The notes: generated from the sequence alone by a model not told the origin. A stretch of 64,000 nt of DNA from an uncultured Pelagibacteraceae bacterium (GCA_902509725.1 CABWYI010000001.1:1-64000), one strand, 5' to 3'. Positions 48,050 to 56,589 are shown, counted from the first letter of the stretch. Made by a program: numbers and translations.

Positions 48050-48079
48050 ATTATACTGCCTAATTGATAACGATTATCA
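48050..48079 (-). promoter_or_regulatory. Putative nuo operon promoter overlapped by a palindrome
   Basis: A consensus TATAAT lies at 48050-48055 on the complement. The -35 area (48074-48079, TGATAA, 18-base spacing) is poor but falls inside a perfect 6-3-6 inverted repeat TGATAACGATTATCA (48065-48079). This repeat fits the TGA-N9-TCA pattern described for the RirA iron-response box of alphaproteobacteria, and also looks Fur-like. The -10 call is moderate and the operator assignment weak. Confidence 0.45.
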
Positions 48080-48097
48080 GGTGTAATTTAAATAAAG

Positions 48098-48174
48098 TGG
48101 CGGGAGTGAAGGGACTCGAACCCTCGACCTATCGCGTGACAGGCGATCGCTCTAACCAACTGAGCTACACCCCC
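48098..48174 (-). tRNA. tRNA-Asp (anticodon GTC)
   Basis: A complete cloverleaf of 77 nt: acceptor GGGGGTG/CACTCCC with one G-T pair, D-stem GCTC/GAGC, anticodon stem ATCGC/GCGAT around loop CTGTCAC with GTC at 48138-48140, T-arm GAGGG-TTCGAGT-CCCTT (one G-T pair), discriminator G73, and an encoded CCA. G73 is the Asp identity base. It follows tRNA-Val by 14 bases and precedes nuoA. Confidence 0.97.
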
Positions 48175-48188
48175 ACTTATGATTCTTT

Positions 48189-48264
48189 TGGTGGGCAGTA
48201 AAGGACTCGAACCTTTGACCCCCTCGGTGTAAACGAGATGCTCTACCAACTGAGCTAACCGCCC
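48189..48264 (-). tRNA. tRNA-Val (anticodon TAC)
   Basis: A 76-nt cloverleaf: acceptor GGGCGGT/ACTGCCC, D-stem GCTC/GAGC, anticodon loop TTTACAC with TAC at 48229-48231, T-arm AAAGG-TTCGAGT-CCTTT, A73 (the Val identity base) and an encoded CCA. It is the first gene of a tRNA-Val/tRNA-Asp pair behind a strong promoter, an arrangement widely conserved between lon/hupB and nuoA in alphaproteobacteria. Confidence 0.97.
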
Positions 48265-48284
48265 TCAACCAAAAAACTTTGTGT

Positions 48285-48312
48285 TTTATATCTTTTAGTA
48301 CAATAACGTCAA
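48285..48312 (-). promoter_or_regulatory. Sigma-70 promoter of tRNA-Val/tRNA-Asp
   Basis: On the complement, TTGACG (48307-48312) and TATAAA (48285-48290) are separated by 16 bases, each with one mismatch to the consensus. Initiation would fall about 10-15 bases before the tRNA-Val 5' end. Read-through could also feed the nuo operon. Confidence 0.7.
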
Positions 48313-48348
48313 GATTTATTAGTTTGAAAAAAGGTCAAATTATAACAA

Positions 48349-49281
48349 TTAATCTAATATTTTTTTTTTAGCTTTTTCAAATTCTTCTTGAGTAAGTACT
48401 CCTGCTTTATATAATTCGTTAAGTTTTCTTAATTGTGAAATTGAGTCTTCATCAATATTTGTTTTTGACACTCCAGTAATGAAATTCGAAATATCAAGTT
48501 TTTTTTGATTTTTAATTTTTAACATATTTTCAATTTCCCGATGAAATATTGAGGAATTAGATAAAAATTTATTCATAGATTTTTTATGAGCTGGATAATT
48601 ATTTATATTTAATGGATGATATTCACTATCGTTTTCATTCATAAATTTATTCTTAGGCCCTTCAAAAAATTCTGGGTTAATAAAATGAGTAAGAACATAA
48701 TATTTTTGTGAAATTGATCTATCAAAAATTATATGAGCACTTCTAAGTCCAATGTTTGGTATTTCAATAGAATTGTCTTGAATGTATCTAATTAAATTTG
48801 CATCTAAATAAGCAAATTCTTTATTATCAGGATTATAAAGTTCTTTATTAACATCTACATGTCTAACAATCATACAATTAACTGTCGCCCCTTGGTGATA
48901 TAAGGATAGATTAAAATATTCAGGTCTTTTATAACAACCATCATGCTTATTTTTAAAAATTATTTCATAAATAAATGTATTTACATCTGCAATCCTTTTA
49001 CCCTGAGTGCCTAGATAAGATAAAGAAATTGCTTCTTCAATTTTATTTTGATTTAATTTAATTGCATTAATATAATAGCCACTAAAAGCATTATATGACC
49101 ATTTTTCCTTTTCTACTAACTCCCATTTCCCTGGACTTAAATCAACTTTAATTTTGTTATCTAAAATAAATTCATATTCGATTTTTTGACCAATTTCATA
49201 ATCATTAAATGTAATAGCATTTGCTGATGAAAAAACTAAGGATAAAAAAAAACACAATAAGCTTTTAATAACTAAGATCAT
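48349..49281 (-). CDS. Secreted protein of unknown function with C-terminal SHOCT domain
   Basis: 310 residues. A signal peptide (about 1-22, cut after SANA) is followed by a roughly 240-residue beta-rich region I do not recognise, with two Cys, then a C-terminal SHOCT module (about 279-310, SQLRKLNELYKAGVLTQEEF). SHOCT is a short helical pair found at protein termini, thought to mediate oligomerisation. It overlaps the upstream SHOCT gene by ATGA, so the two are made together. The function is unknown. Confidence 0.8.
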   Translation of the reverse strand: MILVIKSLLCFFLSLVFSSANAITFNDYEIGQKIEYEFILDNKIKVDLSPGKWELVEKEKWSYNAFSGYYINAIKLNQNKIEEAISLSYLGTQGKRIADVNTFIYEIIFKNKHDGCYKRPEYFNLSLYHQGATVNCMIVRHVDVNKELYNPDNKEFAYLDANLIRYIQDNSIEIPNIGLRSAHIIFDRSISQKYYVLTHFINPEFFEGPKNKFMNENDSEYHPLNINNYPAHKKSMNKFLSNSSIFHREIENMLKIKNQKKLDISNFITGVSKTNIDEDSISQLRKLNELYKAGVLTQEEFEKAKKKILD

Positions 49282-49889
49282 TTTTTAAGTATCTTATTCT
49301 TAGCTTTTTTAAATTCTTCTTCAGTCAAAATTCCATCATCAAGAAGTTGTTTTAGATCTTTTAATTTTTTAATATCTTTATCTGATAGCGCAATATCATT
49401 ATTGTCAGTAGAAGTTTTTTTAGTCTTTTTATTTTTTTGACTATCAGTTTCATTAGAAGAAAAATCATTTTTGTAAAATCCTAATTCAGTTAACTTTGTA
49501 AGAATATCTTCATCTGACCATTTGCTTTTAATAGTAGATTCTTTTCCTCTTCCAGGATTAATTCCATTTTTCCAAGTTATTGTTCTTCTTTTAGCAAATA
49601 GCTCACATTTTTTATTAGTAGCTGTTTCGCAAAGGGTAATTTCTTGTGTCTTGCTACCAGTTTGACAATTTCCATATGGACAGTACCAATAATAAGCTAG
49701 AGATCCATCGGTAGTTATATAAAAAACTGCCGGCATTTTTCCTGTTTCTCCACGAATATATTGAATAAACCAATAAGCACTATCATCAGATAATTGAATT
49801 TGTCCTTGACCTAAGTCTGCTTTTGTTGAGAGATTAGTGTTAATTAATATTATTAGGGTAAGACAAAAATTTATAAGAATTTTTTTCAT
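49278..49889 (-). CDS. Secreted protein of unknown function with C-terminal SHOCT domain (second of pair)
   Basis: 203 residues: a signal peptide (about 1-24, cut near STKA-D), a compact domain (about 25-140) with four Cys, including YWYCPYGNCQTG and two in CETATNKKCELF, a Lys/Thr/Asp linker, and a C-terminal SHOCT module (about 173-203, KLKDLKQLLDDGILTEEEF). The four Cys suggest periplasmic disulfides. It is transcribed before the 310-residue partner with a 4-nt overlap. The main domain is not recognised. Confidence 0.8.
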   Translation of the reverse strand: MKKILINFCLTLIILINTNLSTKADLGQGQIQLSDDSAYWFIQYIRGETGKMPAVFYITTDGSLAYYWYCPYGNCQTGSKTQEITLCETATNKKCELFAKRRTITWKNGINPGRGKESTIKSKWSDEDILTKLTELGFYKNDFSSNETDSQKNKKTKKTSTDNNDIALSDKDIKKLKDLKQLLDDGILTEEEFKKAKNKILKK

Positions 49890-49976
49890 TAAACTTGTAT
49901 ATTAAAATTTTATTAGAAACCTTTTGACTAAAAAAATCAATAGAAAATTTAATACTAAAAATCTAGATTAAATAGA

Positions 49977-49995
49977 GTTTTTAATTCTTAAAAAC
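49977..49995 (-). terminator. Weak stem-loop after the post-lon small gene
   Basis: GTTTTTAA and TTAAAAAC form a perfect 8-3-8 inverted repeat at the stop codon of the 39-codon gene. It is AT-rich and has no strong U-run behind it, so termination is uncertain. It would mark the end of the tig-clpP-clpX-lon run. Confidence 0.3.
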
Positions 49996-50107
49996 CACCT
50001 CTCCAATTGTTTTTGGAGTTAAAATTATTTTCCTCTTGCTTGGATGTTGGCCGGACTAAATAATAGACTACAAATACTCCAATAGTTAAGAATAGGACTA
50101 TTTCCAT
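49988..50107 (-). CDS. 39-residue single-pass membrane peptide downstream of lon
   Basis: Starts at the ATG at 50105-50107, 13 bases after the lon stop. A longer version from 50173 would overlap lon by 53 bases and is less likely. One membrane helix (about 3-18, starting MEIVLFLTIG) is followed by a polar tail rich in Asn, Lys and Gln ending NNWRGGF. It is probably cotranscribed with lon. I do not recognise the family, and the function is unknown. Confidence 0.55.
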   Translation of the reverse strand: MEIVLFLTIGVFVVYYLVRPTSKQEENNFNSKNNWRGGF

Positions 50108-50120
50108 TAAATATGAATAA

Positions 50121-52499
50121 TTACTGAATGCTTGCTTGAGATTTGTCGTCTTTTTTAGAAATATCAACCTCAACCCATTCAGTCTTTTTTAATTCTTTAG
50201 TTAATGCAATTTTTAAAACTTCATCAGCATACTCAACTGGAGTAATTTTAATTTCATCAATTACTTTCTTTGGCATGTCTACTAAGTCTTTTTCGTTCTC
50301 TCTAGGGATTAATACTTGTTTTATACCTGCTCTATGTGCAGCTATTAACTTTTCTTTCAAGCCACCTATTGGTAATACTTGGCCAGTTAAAGTTACCTCA
50401 CCTGTCATTGCAACATCCCTTTTAACAGGAATATTTGTAATTGAGGATACAATAGAGGTTACCATTCCTATTCCAGCTGAAGGTCCATCTTTAGGCGTTG
50501 CTCCTTCAGGGACGTGTATATGAAAATCTTTTTTTTCAAATAATGGTGGAATAATTCCATATTCTAAACATTTAGATCTAACAAAAGATTTAGCTGCTTT
50601 TACTGACTCCTGCATAACATCACCTAGTTTTCCAGTTATTTGCATTCTTCCCTTGCCAGGCATTGTTACGGTTTCAATTTTTAGAATTTCCCCTCCATAT
50701 TCTGTCCAAGCTAGGCCAGTCACTATTCCAATCCTATTATCTGACTCTAGTTCTCCTGATTTAAATTTAGGTACTCCCAAAAAGTCAGACAAGTTATTCT
50801 TGTTTATTTTAACTTCTGTTTCTTCTCCCGAAACAACCTTTTTAACTACTTTTCTTGCAACTTTAGAAATTTCTCTCTCTAAATTTCTTACACCAGACTC
50901 TTTTGTATAGCTTCTTATGATTTCTTTAATTATATCATCTTGTAAATTCATTTCTTTTTCTTTAACACCATTATCTTTAATTTGTTTTGGTAACAAATAT
51001 TTATTGGCAATATTAATTTTTTCATCCTCAGTGTATCCAGCTAACCTAATCACTTCCATTCGATCTAAAAGTGGAGGTAAAATGTTTAATGTATTAGCTG
51101 TTGTAACAAACATTACATCGGATAAGTCGTAATCAACTTCAAGATAATGATCATTAAATGTAGTATTTTGTTCTGGATCTAATGCTTCTAATAAAGCAGA
51201 TGAAGGATCTCCTCTATAGTCATTTCCTATTTTATCAATTTCATCTAGTAAAATTAATGGATTTTTTCTTCCAGCTTTTTTCATCATTTGAATAATTTTA
51301 CCAGGCAATGATCCAATATAAGTTCTTCTATGACCTCTTATCTCAGCTTCATCTCTCATTCCACCTACAGACATTCTTACGAATTCTCTATTAGTTGCTT
51401 TAGCGATAGATTTACCTAGAGATGTTTTTCCAACACCAGGCGGCCCAACTAAACAAAGGATTGGACCTTTAATTTTTTTCATTCTTTTTTGAACTGCTAA
51501 AAATTCAATTATTCTCTCTTTTACTTTTTCCAAACCAAAATGATCCTTATCTAAAATATTTAATGCTTTAGAAAGATCAATATCAACTTCACTTTTTTTA
51601 TGCCAAGGTAGCTCTATCATCCAATCTAAATAATTTCTCACAACTGTTGCTTCAGCAGACATAGGGCTCATATTCTTTAATTTTTTGAGTTCCTGTAAAC
51701 ATTTTTTTTCAACTTCCTTAGGCATCTTAGACTTTAATATTGCTTTATTCAGACTTGTGCTTTCATCTTTACCATCTTCGATTTCACCTAATTCTTTTTG
51801 AATAGCTTTAAGTTGCTCGTTTAAATAATATTCACGTTGCGTTTTTTCCATTTGAGTTTTGACTCTTCCTCTAATTCTTTTTTCAACACCAATAATGCTT
51901 GTCTCATTTTCCATTATTTTTATAATTGCATTTAGTCTTTTCTTTACATCGACAGTTTCAAATATTTGTTGTTTTTCAGATATTGTTGCAGTTATATGAG
52001 ATGCAATATTATCTCCTATCTGAGAGGGGTCTTTTAATTGTTTAATAGTATTAATTGTTTCGCTAGAAATTTTTTTGTTAATTGATGTTAATTTTTCTAA
52101 CCTTCTAACAGCTGTAGCTGCTAGAGGATATAAATCTTCATTATTTTCAATAACATCAGTATGTACTGAGTAATCACAGATAATAAATTTTTCATTGTCT
52201 TTAAAATCTAATATTTTTACTCTCCGAGAACCTTCAACTAAAACTTTTACAGTGCCATCTGGAAGTTTAAGTAGTTGTAATATGCTCCCCTCACAACCAT
52301 AAGAAAAAACATCCTCTTTTTTTGGGTCATCTATCTCTGAATTTCTTTGTGTAACTAAGATAATCTTTTTATCTTTTTTCATTACTTCATTTAAAGCAGA
52401 TATTGATTTGTCTCTTCCAACAAAAAGTGGGATTACCATACTTGGAAATACCACGATATCTCTTAATGGTAACAAAGGTGATGAGATTTTAACGTCCAT
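50121..52499 (-). CDS. lon: ATP-dependent protease Lon
   Basis: Soluble AAA+ serine protease degrading misfolded and regulatory proteins. The 792 residues comprise the LonA N-domain (about 7-200), AAA+ module with Walker A GPPGVGKTS and Walker B LILLDEID, and the C-terminal protease with the catalytic dyad Ser674 (DGPSAGIGM) and Lys717 (GGLKEKL), spaced as in the E. coli enzyme. It lies 61 nt after clpX in the conserved tig-clpP-clpX-lon order. Confidence 0.97.
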   Translation of the reverse strand: MDVKISSPLLPLRDIVVFPSMVIPLFVGRDKSISALNEVMKKDKKIILVTQRNSEIDDPKKEDVFSYGCEGSILQLLKLPDGTVKVLVEGSRRVKILDFKDNEKFIICDYSVHTDVIENNEDLYPLAATAVRRLEKLTSINKKISSETINTIKQLKDPSQIGDNIASHITATISEKQQIFETVDVKKRLNAIIKIMENETSIIGVEKRIRGRVKTQMEKTQREYYLNEQLKAIQKELGEIEDGKDESTSLNKAILKSKMPKEVEKKCLQELKKLKNMSPMSAEATVVRNYLDWMIELPWHKKSEVDIDLSKALNILDKDHFGLEKVKERIIEFLAVQKRMKKIKGPILCLVGPPGVGKTSLGKSIAKATNREFVRMSVGGMRDEAEIRGHRRTYIGSLPGKIIQMMKKAGRKNPLILLDEIDKIGNDYRGDPSSALLEALDPEQNTTFNDHYLEVDYDLSDVMFVTTANTLNILPPLLDRMEVIRLAGYTEDEKINIANKYLLPKQIKDNGVKEKEMNLQDDIIKEIIRSYTKESGVRNLEREISKVARKVVKKVVSGEETEVKINKNNLSDFLGVPKFKSGELESDNRIGIVTGLAWTEYGGEILKIETVTMPGKGRMQITGKLGDVMQESVKAAKSFVRSKCLEYGIIPPLFEKKDFHIHVPEGATPKDGPSAGIGMVTSIVSSITNIPVKRDVAMTGEVTLTGQVLPIGGLKEKLIAAHRAGIKQVLIPRENEKDLVDMPKKVIDEIKITPVEYADEVLKIALTKELKKTEWVEVDISKKDDKSQASIQ

Positions 52500-52560
52500 A
52501 ATTAAGAATATGGATATTAAATTTAATAATGCAATAGCTTTTTAGCAGTTATTAAGGATA

Positions 52561-53829
52561 TTAAGCCGCTGATGTTTTTCCTGATTTAGTTTTATTATCA
52601 GCCTTAGAATGTACTAAAATTGGTTGAGATTGACCTTTTGCTGAAGCAGCGTCAATTATTACCTCTTCGATATTATCTTTGCTGGGCAAATCATACATGG
52701 TCTTTAATAATATATTTTCCAATATTGATCTCAAACCTCTTGCTCCAGTTTTCTTTTGAATTGCTTTAAGTGCTATTTCTTTTAAAGCGTTATCTTTAAA
52801 AGTAAGCTTTGCTCCATCTAGCTTAAATAATTCTTGATATTGTTTAGTTAATGAATTTTTTGGTTCTTGAAGAATTTTAATTAAAGACTTTTCATCTAAG
52901 TCTTCAAGTGTTGCTATCATAGGTAATCTTCCGATGAATTCTGGTATCAAACCATACTTCAATAAGTCCTCTGGTTCCAAACCCTTCATCCACTCACCAG
53001 TTTTTTTATCTTGAGTGTTTTTTACATCAGCACCAAAACCTATAGAGGTGCCTTTATCTCTTTGTGAAATAATTTTATCAAGTCCAGCAAAAGCACCACC
53101 GCAAATAAATAAAATATTAGTTGTATCAACCTGTAAAAATTCTTGTTGGGGATGTTTTCTGCCACCTTGGGGTGGTACACTAGCAACTGTTCCCTCCATA
53201 ATTTTCAATAAAGCTTGTTGTACACCTTCGCCAGAAACATCTCTTGTTATTGAAGGGTTTTCAGACTTCCTACTAATTTTATCTACCTCATCAATGTAAA
53301 CTATTCCTCTTTGTGCTTTGTCAACATTATAGTCAGCAGCTTGAAGTAATTTTAAAATAATATTCTCAACATCCTCACCAACATAACCTGCTTCCGTTAG
53401 TGTAGTTGCATCTGCCATTGTAAAAGGAACATCTAAAATTCTTGCAAGTGTTTGAGCAAGTAAAGTTTTACCACAGCCCGTTGGACCTACTAATAGAATA
53501 TTAGATTTTGCGAGTTCAACATTTTTACTTGTTTTATTCTCATAATTTAATCTTTTATAATGATTGTGTACAGCAACAGATAAAACTTTTTTTGCATGAG
53601 ATTGACCGATTACATAATCATCTAAAACTGAACAAATTTCTTTAGGAGAAGGAAGGCCATCCTGGTGTTTTACAAATGTATCTTTATTCTCTTCCTTAAT
53701 AATATCCATGCAGAGCTCGACACATTCATCACAAATAAAAACTGTAGGACCAGCAATTAATTTTCTAACCTCGTGTTGGCTTTTTCCACAGAACGAGCAA
53801 TAAAGAATATTTTTGTTTTCAGTGTTCAT
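52561..53829 (-). CDS. clpX: ATP-dependent Clp protease ATP-binding subunit ClpX
   Basis: Unfoldase hexamer that feeds substrates to ClpP. The 422-residue protein has an N-terminal zinc-binding domain with Cys11, Cys14, Cys33 and Cys36, Walker A GPTGCGKT, Walker [11 protein letters not shown], the pore-loop and the ClpP-contact IGF loop (GTSIGFGAD), and a sensor-2 [10 protein letters not shown] motif. It is 87 nt after clpP. No anomaly is seen. Confidence 0.97.
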   Translation of the reverse strand: MNTENKNILYCSFCGKSQHEVRKLIAGPTVFICDECVELCMDIIKEENKDTFVKHQDGLPSPKEICSVLDDYVIGQSHAKKVLSVAVHNHYKRLNYENKTSKNVELAKSNILLVGPTGCGKTLLAQTLARILDVPFTMADATTLTEAGYVGEDVENIILKLLQAADYNVDKAQRGIVYIDEVDKISRKSENPSITRDVSGEGVQQALLKIMEGTVASVPPQGGRKHPQQEFLQVDTTNILFICGGAFAGLDKIISQRDKGTSIGFGADVKNTQDKKTGEWMKGLEPEDLLKYGLIPEFIGRLPMIATLEDLDEKSLIKILQEPKNSLTKQYQELFKLDGAKLTFKDNALKEIALKAIQKKTGARGLRSILENILLKTMYDLPSKDNIEEVIIDAASAKGQSQPILVHSKADNKTKSGKTSAA

Positions 53830-53916
53830 AATTTTTTAACGAATCAATTAATCTACTTTATTATAGAAGAGTGATGCTAATCAAGTTTGGATTATTACCT
53901 CTCAACATCTTGTGTT

Positions 53917-54528
53917 TTAAGATCTTTTTTCTACCACTTCGTCTACAAGACCAAAAGATTTTGCCGCATCTGCAGTCATAAAATTATCTCTCTCCAAGGC
54001 AGATTTGATTTCATCAACAGATTTGCCGGTATGATTAGAATAAATTTCATTTAGTCTTTTTTTTAAAGATAAAACTTCATTAGCATGAATTTCAATATCG
54101 GTAGCTTGACCTTGAAAACCTGCAGAGGGTTGGTGCACCATTATCCTAGAATTAGGTAAAGAAAACCTTTTTCCTTTTGTGCCTGCTGATAACAAAAAAG
54201 ATCCCATTGACGCAGCTTGTCCAATACATAAAGTTGAAATATCAGGTTTTACATATTGCATAGTGTCATAAATTCCTAGGCCAGCAGTTACCAATCCACC
54301 AGGACTATTAATATAAAGATAAATTTCTTTTTTAGGATCTTCTGCCTCTAGAAATAAAAGCTGAGCAGTTACTAAAGATGCAATGTTATCATTTATTTGT
54401 CCTGTTAAAAAAATAATTCGCTCTTTTAATAATCTTGAATAAATATCATACGCCCGCTCCCCTTTATTTGTTTGTTCAACAACCATAGGAACAAGATTAT
54501 TCATATGTTCTGGTATTTTATTTATCAT
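53917..54528 (-). CDS. clpP: ATP-dependent Clp protease proteolytic subunit
   Basis: Tetradecameric serine peptidase. The 203-residue protein shows the intact triad Ser107 (GQAASMGS), His132 (IMVHQPSAG) and Asp181 (LERDNFM), plus the substrate-binding [11 protein letters not shown] loop. The short N-terminal propeptide region is usual. It lies between tig (32 nt upstream) and clpX. Confidence 0.97.
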   Translation of the reverse strand: MINKIPEHMNNLVPMVVEQTNKGERAYDIYSRLLKERIIFLTGQINDNIASLVTAQLLFLEAEDPKKEIYLYINSPGGLVTAGLGIYDTMQYVKPDISTLCIGQAASMGSFLLSAGTKGKRFSLPNSRIMVHQPSAGFQGQATDIEIHANEVLSLKKRLNEIYSNHTGKSVDEIKSALERDNFMTADAAKSFGLVDEVVEKRS

Positions 54529-54560
54529 AAGTTGATTCGTTTTACTTATACAACTTGAGA

Positions 54561-55985
54561 TTACTTTTTGCTAACTTTTTTTGCTGTTTTTGATTGTGAT
54601 TTTGTTTTTGCTTTTTTAATAGGTGGTTTTTTAGTCTCTACCTTCTTTGCTGGCTTTTTATCATCATTATTTTTTATATCTTGGTCTATTTCCTGATTTT
54701 GAGATTGTTTTAAAATTTTTTCAGCCTCATCTTTTGAAATTTCTTTTTTATTTGATTTAGCTTTTTCTTTTATAAGGTTAATTATTTTTTCCTCATAAAC
54801 AGTGCCTCTTAAACTTGATAGTGCTGATGGATTCTTTTGGTAAAAATCCATAACCATTTTTTCTTGTCCAGGCATCATTCTTATTTGTTTTTGAACTTCA
54901 TTTTGCAATTCCTGTTCTGACACCTTAATTTCATTTTGTTCACCAAATTCATTTAGAATTAAACCAACTTTAATTCTTTTTTTCGCTACATCTTCAAAAT
55001 TTTTTCTATTTTTTTTAGCGTCTTCCTCAGACATTCCTTGGGAAAGTATCTTGATTTCTTCTTCAAGTAAATTTTCAGGTATTTCACTTACCTTAAATTT
55101 TTCAATCTCTTTTAAAATTTTATTTTTAGTTAACCTGTCTAAAGAATTTTTATACTCATCATTAATCTGTTTTGTTATTAAAGACTTAAGATCATTCAAA
55201 TCTTTTGCTCCTAAATTTTTTGCAAATTGATCATCAATTTTTACTTCATCTGGATTTTTTACTGCTGAGATTAAGCATTTAAATTTTGCTTTTTTATTAA
55301 CAAATTCTTTTTCTGGAAAGTTTTCTGGTAGGATGGCTTCTACAATTTTTTCCTCACCTTTTTTTACTCCTATTAGCTGTTTATCAAATCCTTTTAGAAA
55401 CAAATCTTTACCAAGTGTTAATTGCGTATTTTTTCCTTCACTACCCTTAAATGTTTTTTCATCAACTGTAGCATTATAATCAAACACAACTAGGTCCCCC
55501 TCTTTTGCTTTTGCATTATCATCTGCATCTTTAAAACTTGGTTGATTTTTTGCAATTTCTTTTATTCTCTTATCAGTTTCTTTTTGATCAATCTTAATTT
55601 CGTATTCTTCAAACTTTATATTTTCTATCGTCTTAAGTTCTACTTTAGGAAGCTCTGTAACAGACAATACATATTCTAAATCTTTATCTTCACCAAAAGT
55701 TTTAAGATCTAATTTAGGTTGCCCAGCAGGTTTTATCTTATTATCCTGTAATGCTTTAGTTGAGGTCTCTTTTAAAACCTTGTCTAAAACTTCTCCGAAA
55801 ATTGCTTTACCAAACTGCCTTTTTAAAACTTCTCGTGGCACTTTTCCGGGTCTAAAGCCTTTAAGATTGACGGTACCTTTAATCTCCTCATATTTTTCAT
55901 CCATGTAATTGTTTATTGTTTTCTTATCGATAAAAACTTTTACATCTTTGTTTAGACCTTTTTTGTTTTCTATTGTAACTTTCAT
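54561..55985 (-). CDS. tig: Trigger factor
   Basis: Ribosome-bound chaperone and peptidyl-prolyl isomerase. The 474 residues comprise the N-terminal ribosome-binding domain with the signature [13 protein letters not shown], an FKBP-type PPIase domain (about 150-240) with [22 protein letters not shown], and a long helical C-terminal domain. The last 45 residues are an unusual Lys/Pro-rich basic tail. The gene starts 13 bases after tRNA-Leu and so probably shares its transcript. Confidence 0.95.
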   Translation of the reverse strand: MKVTIENKKGLNKDVKVFIDKKTINNYMDEKYEEIKGTVNLKGFRPGKVPREVLKRQFGKAIFGEVLDKVLKETSTKALQDNKIKPAGQPKLDLKTFGEDKDLEYVLSVTELPKVELKTIENIKFEEYEIKIDQKETDKRIKEIAKNQPSFKDADDNAKAKEGDLVVFDYNATVDEKTFKGSEGKNTQLTLGKDLFLKGFDKQLIGVKKGEEKIVEAILPENFPEKEFVNKKAKFKCLISAVKNPDEVKIDDQFAKNLGAKDLNDLKSLITKQINDEYKNSLDRLTKNKILKEIEKFKVSEIPENLLEEEIKILSQGMSEEDAKKNRKNFEDVAKKRIKVGLILNEFGEQNEIKVSEQELQNEVQKQIRMMPGQEKMVMDFYQKNPSALSSLRGTVYEEKIINLIKEKAKSNKKEISKDEAEKILKQSQNQEIDQDIKNNDDKKPAKKVETKKPPIKKAKTKSQSKTAKKVSKK

Positions 55986-55998
55986 AATTTAAATAAAA

Positions 55999-56083
55999 TG
56001 GTAGGGCGAAAAGGACTCGAACCTTCACAGATTGCTCTATCGGTTCCTAAGACCGACGCGTCTACCAATTCCGCCATCGCCCC
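55999..56083 (-). tRNA. tRNA-Leu (anticodon TAG)
   Basis: An 85-nt class II tRNA: acceptor GGGGCGA/TCGCCCT with a G-T first pair, anticodon stem TCGGT/ACCGA around loop CTTAGGA with TAG at 56047-56049, a long variable arm, T-arm GAAGG-TTCGAGT-CCTTT (one G-T pair), A73 (the Leu identity base) and an encoded CCA. It is directly ahead of tig. Confidence 0.96.
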
Positions 56084-56097
56084 ACAAATTCAAATGG

Positions 56098-56126
56098 TTT
56101 ATATATGATTGAAACTAATTGTCCAA
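56098..56126 (-). promoter_or_regulatory. Sigma-70 promoter of tRNA-Leu (and probably tig)
   Basis: On the complement, TTGGAC (56121-56126) and TATAAA (56098-56103) are separated by 17 bases; initiation would fall about 8 bases before the tRNA 5' end. The -35 lies inside an 8-4-8 perfect inverted repeat (56116-56135), described separately. Confidence 0.7.
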
Positions 56127-56135
56127 CGACAATTA
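56116..56135. repeat. Perfect 8-4-8 inverted repeat over the tRNA-Leu -35 element
   Basis: TAATTGTC and GACAATTA flank CAAC. The repeat covers the -35 of the leftward tRNA-Leu/tig promoter and lies 36 bases before the rightward DUF1289 start. Its length and location between divergent genes fit a dimeric repressor site. No T-run follows on either strand, so it is not a terminator. Confidence 0.5.
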
Positions 56136-56171
56136 TTGCAAATTATATTAATTTTCCTTTATAATAATAAT

Positions 56172-56423
56172 ATGATTATTTCACCATGTATAAGTATCTG
56201 CAAAACGGATCCTAGTACTGGATATTGCTACGGTTGTGGAAGAAGTAATGAGGAAAAAAAAATATGGAAACTTGAGGATACTACTGATCAATGGAAAGAA
56301 AAAAACCTTGAAAGTATAAAAAAAAGATTAACAGGCTGGCAATTAGAAAGTTTTGAAGAATCCTATACATATAAAATTGAAAATGGTATTTCTTTATTTA
56401 AAAAAAATTTAAAAAATGAGTAA
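56172..56423 (+). CDS. DUF1289 family small cysteine-rich protein
   Basis: 83 residues from the ATG at 56172. An upstream ATG at 56109 would add a non-conserved stretch and run over the candidate operator. The Cys pattern C-x3-C-x8-C-x2-C (PCISICKTDPSTGYCYGCG) followed by a Trp and a charged helix is the DUF1289 signature, probably a metal-binding module. The function is unknown. It is the first gene of a three-gene overlapping run to 56998. Confidence 0.85.
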   Translation: MIISPCISICKTDPSTGYCYGCGRSNEEKKIWKLEDTTDQWKEKNLESIKKRLTGWQLESFEESYTYKIENGISLFKKNLKNE

Positions 56424-56589
56424 AACTTCAATTGTAATAATTATCTACATTATAGGGCTTATTTTTGGAGCTTTAGTTCTTAAAATCTGGAGTGCAGATA
56501 CAAGTATTTTAAAAGGTCTTTTAGGGTTGGGTTGGACAGCTCTTCTTTTAATAGGAATATTTTTTGCTGAAAAGAATGAAAAAAATTAG
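56416..56589 (+). CDS. 57-residue membrane protein with two helices
   Basis: ATG at 56416 lies inside the DUF1289 3' end (8-nt overlap), and the TAG stop at 56587-56589 lies inside the next gene. Two hydrophobic helices (about 6-23 and 32-51) are separated by a short polar turn with KIWSADTS and followed by a charged tail. The tight overlaps on both sides and the hydrophobic pattern support a real gene. The family is not recognised. Confidence 0.65.
   Translation: MSKTSIVIIIYIIGLIFGALVLKIWSADTSILKGLLGLGWTALLLIGIFFAEKNEKN

Noticed and set aside
50108..50173. Longer start for the small gene after lon
   Set aside because: It would overlap lon by 53 bases; the ATG at 50107 gives a clean membrane helix immediately.
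50143..50523. 126-codon plus-strand frame
   Set aside because: Antisense to the Lon protease domain, a shadow.
56109..56171. Longer start for the DUF1289 gene
   Set aside because: The extra 21 residues are not family-like, and their codons run across the inverted repeat and promoter of tRNA-Leu.
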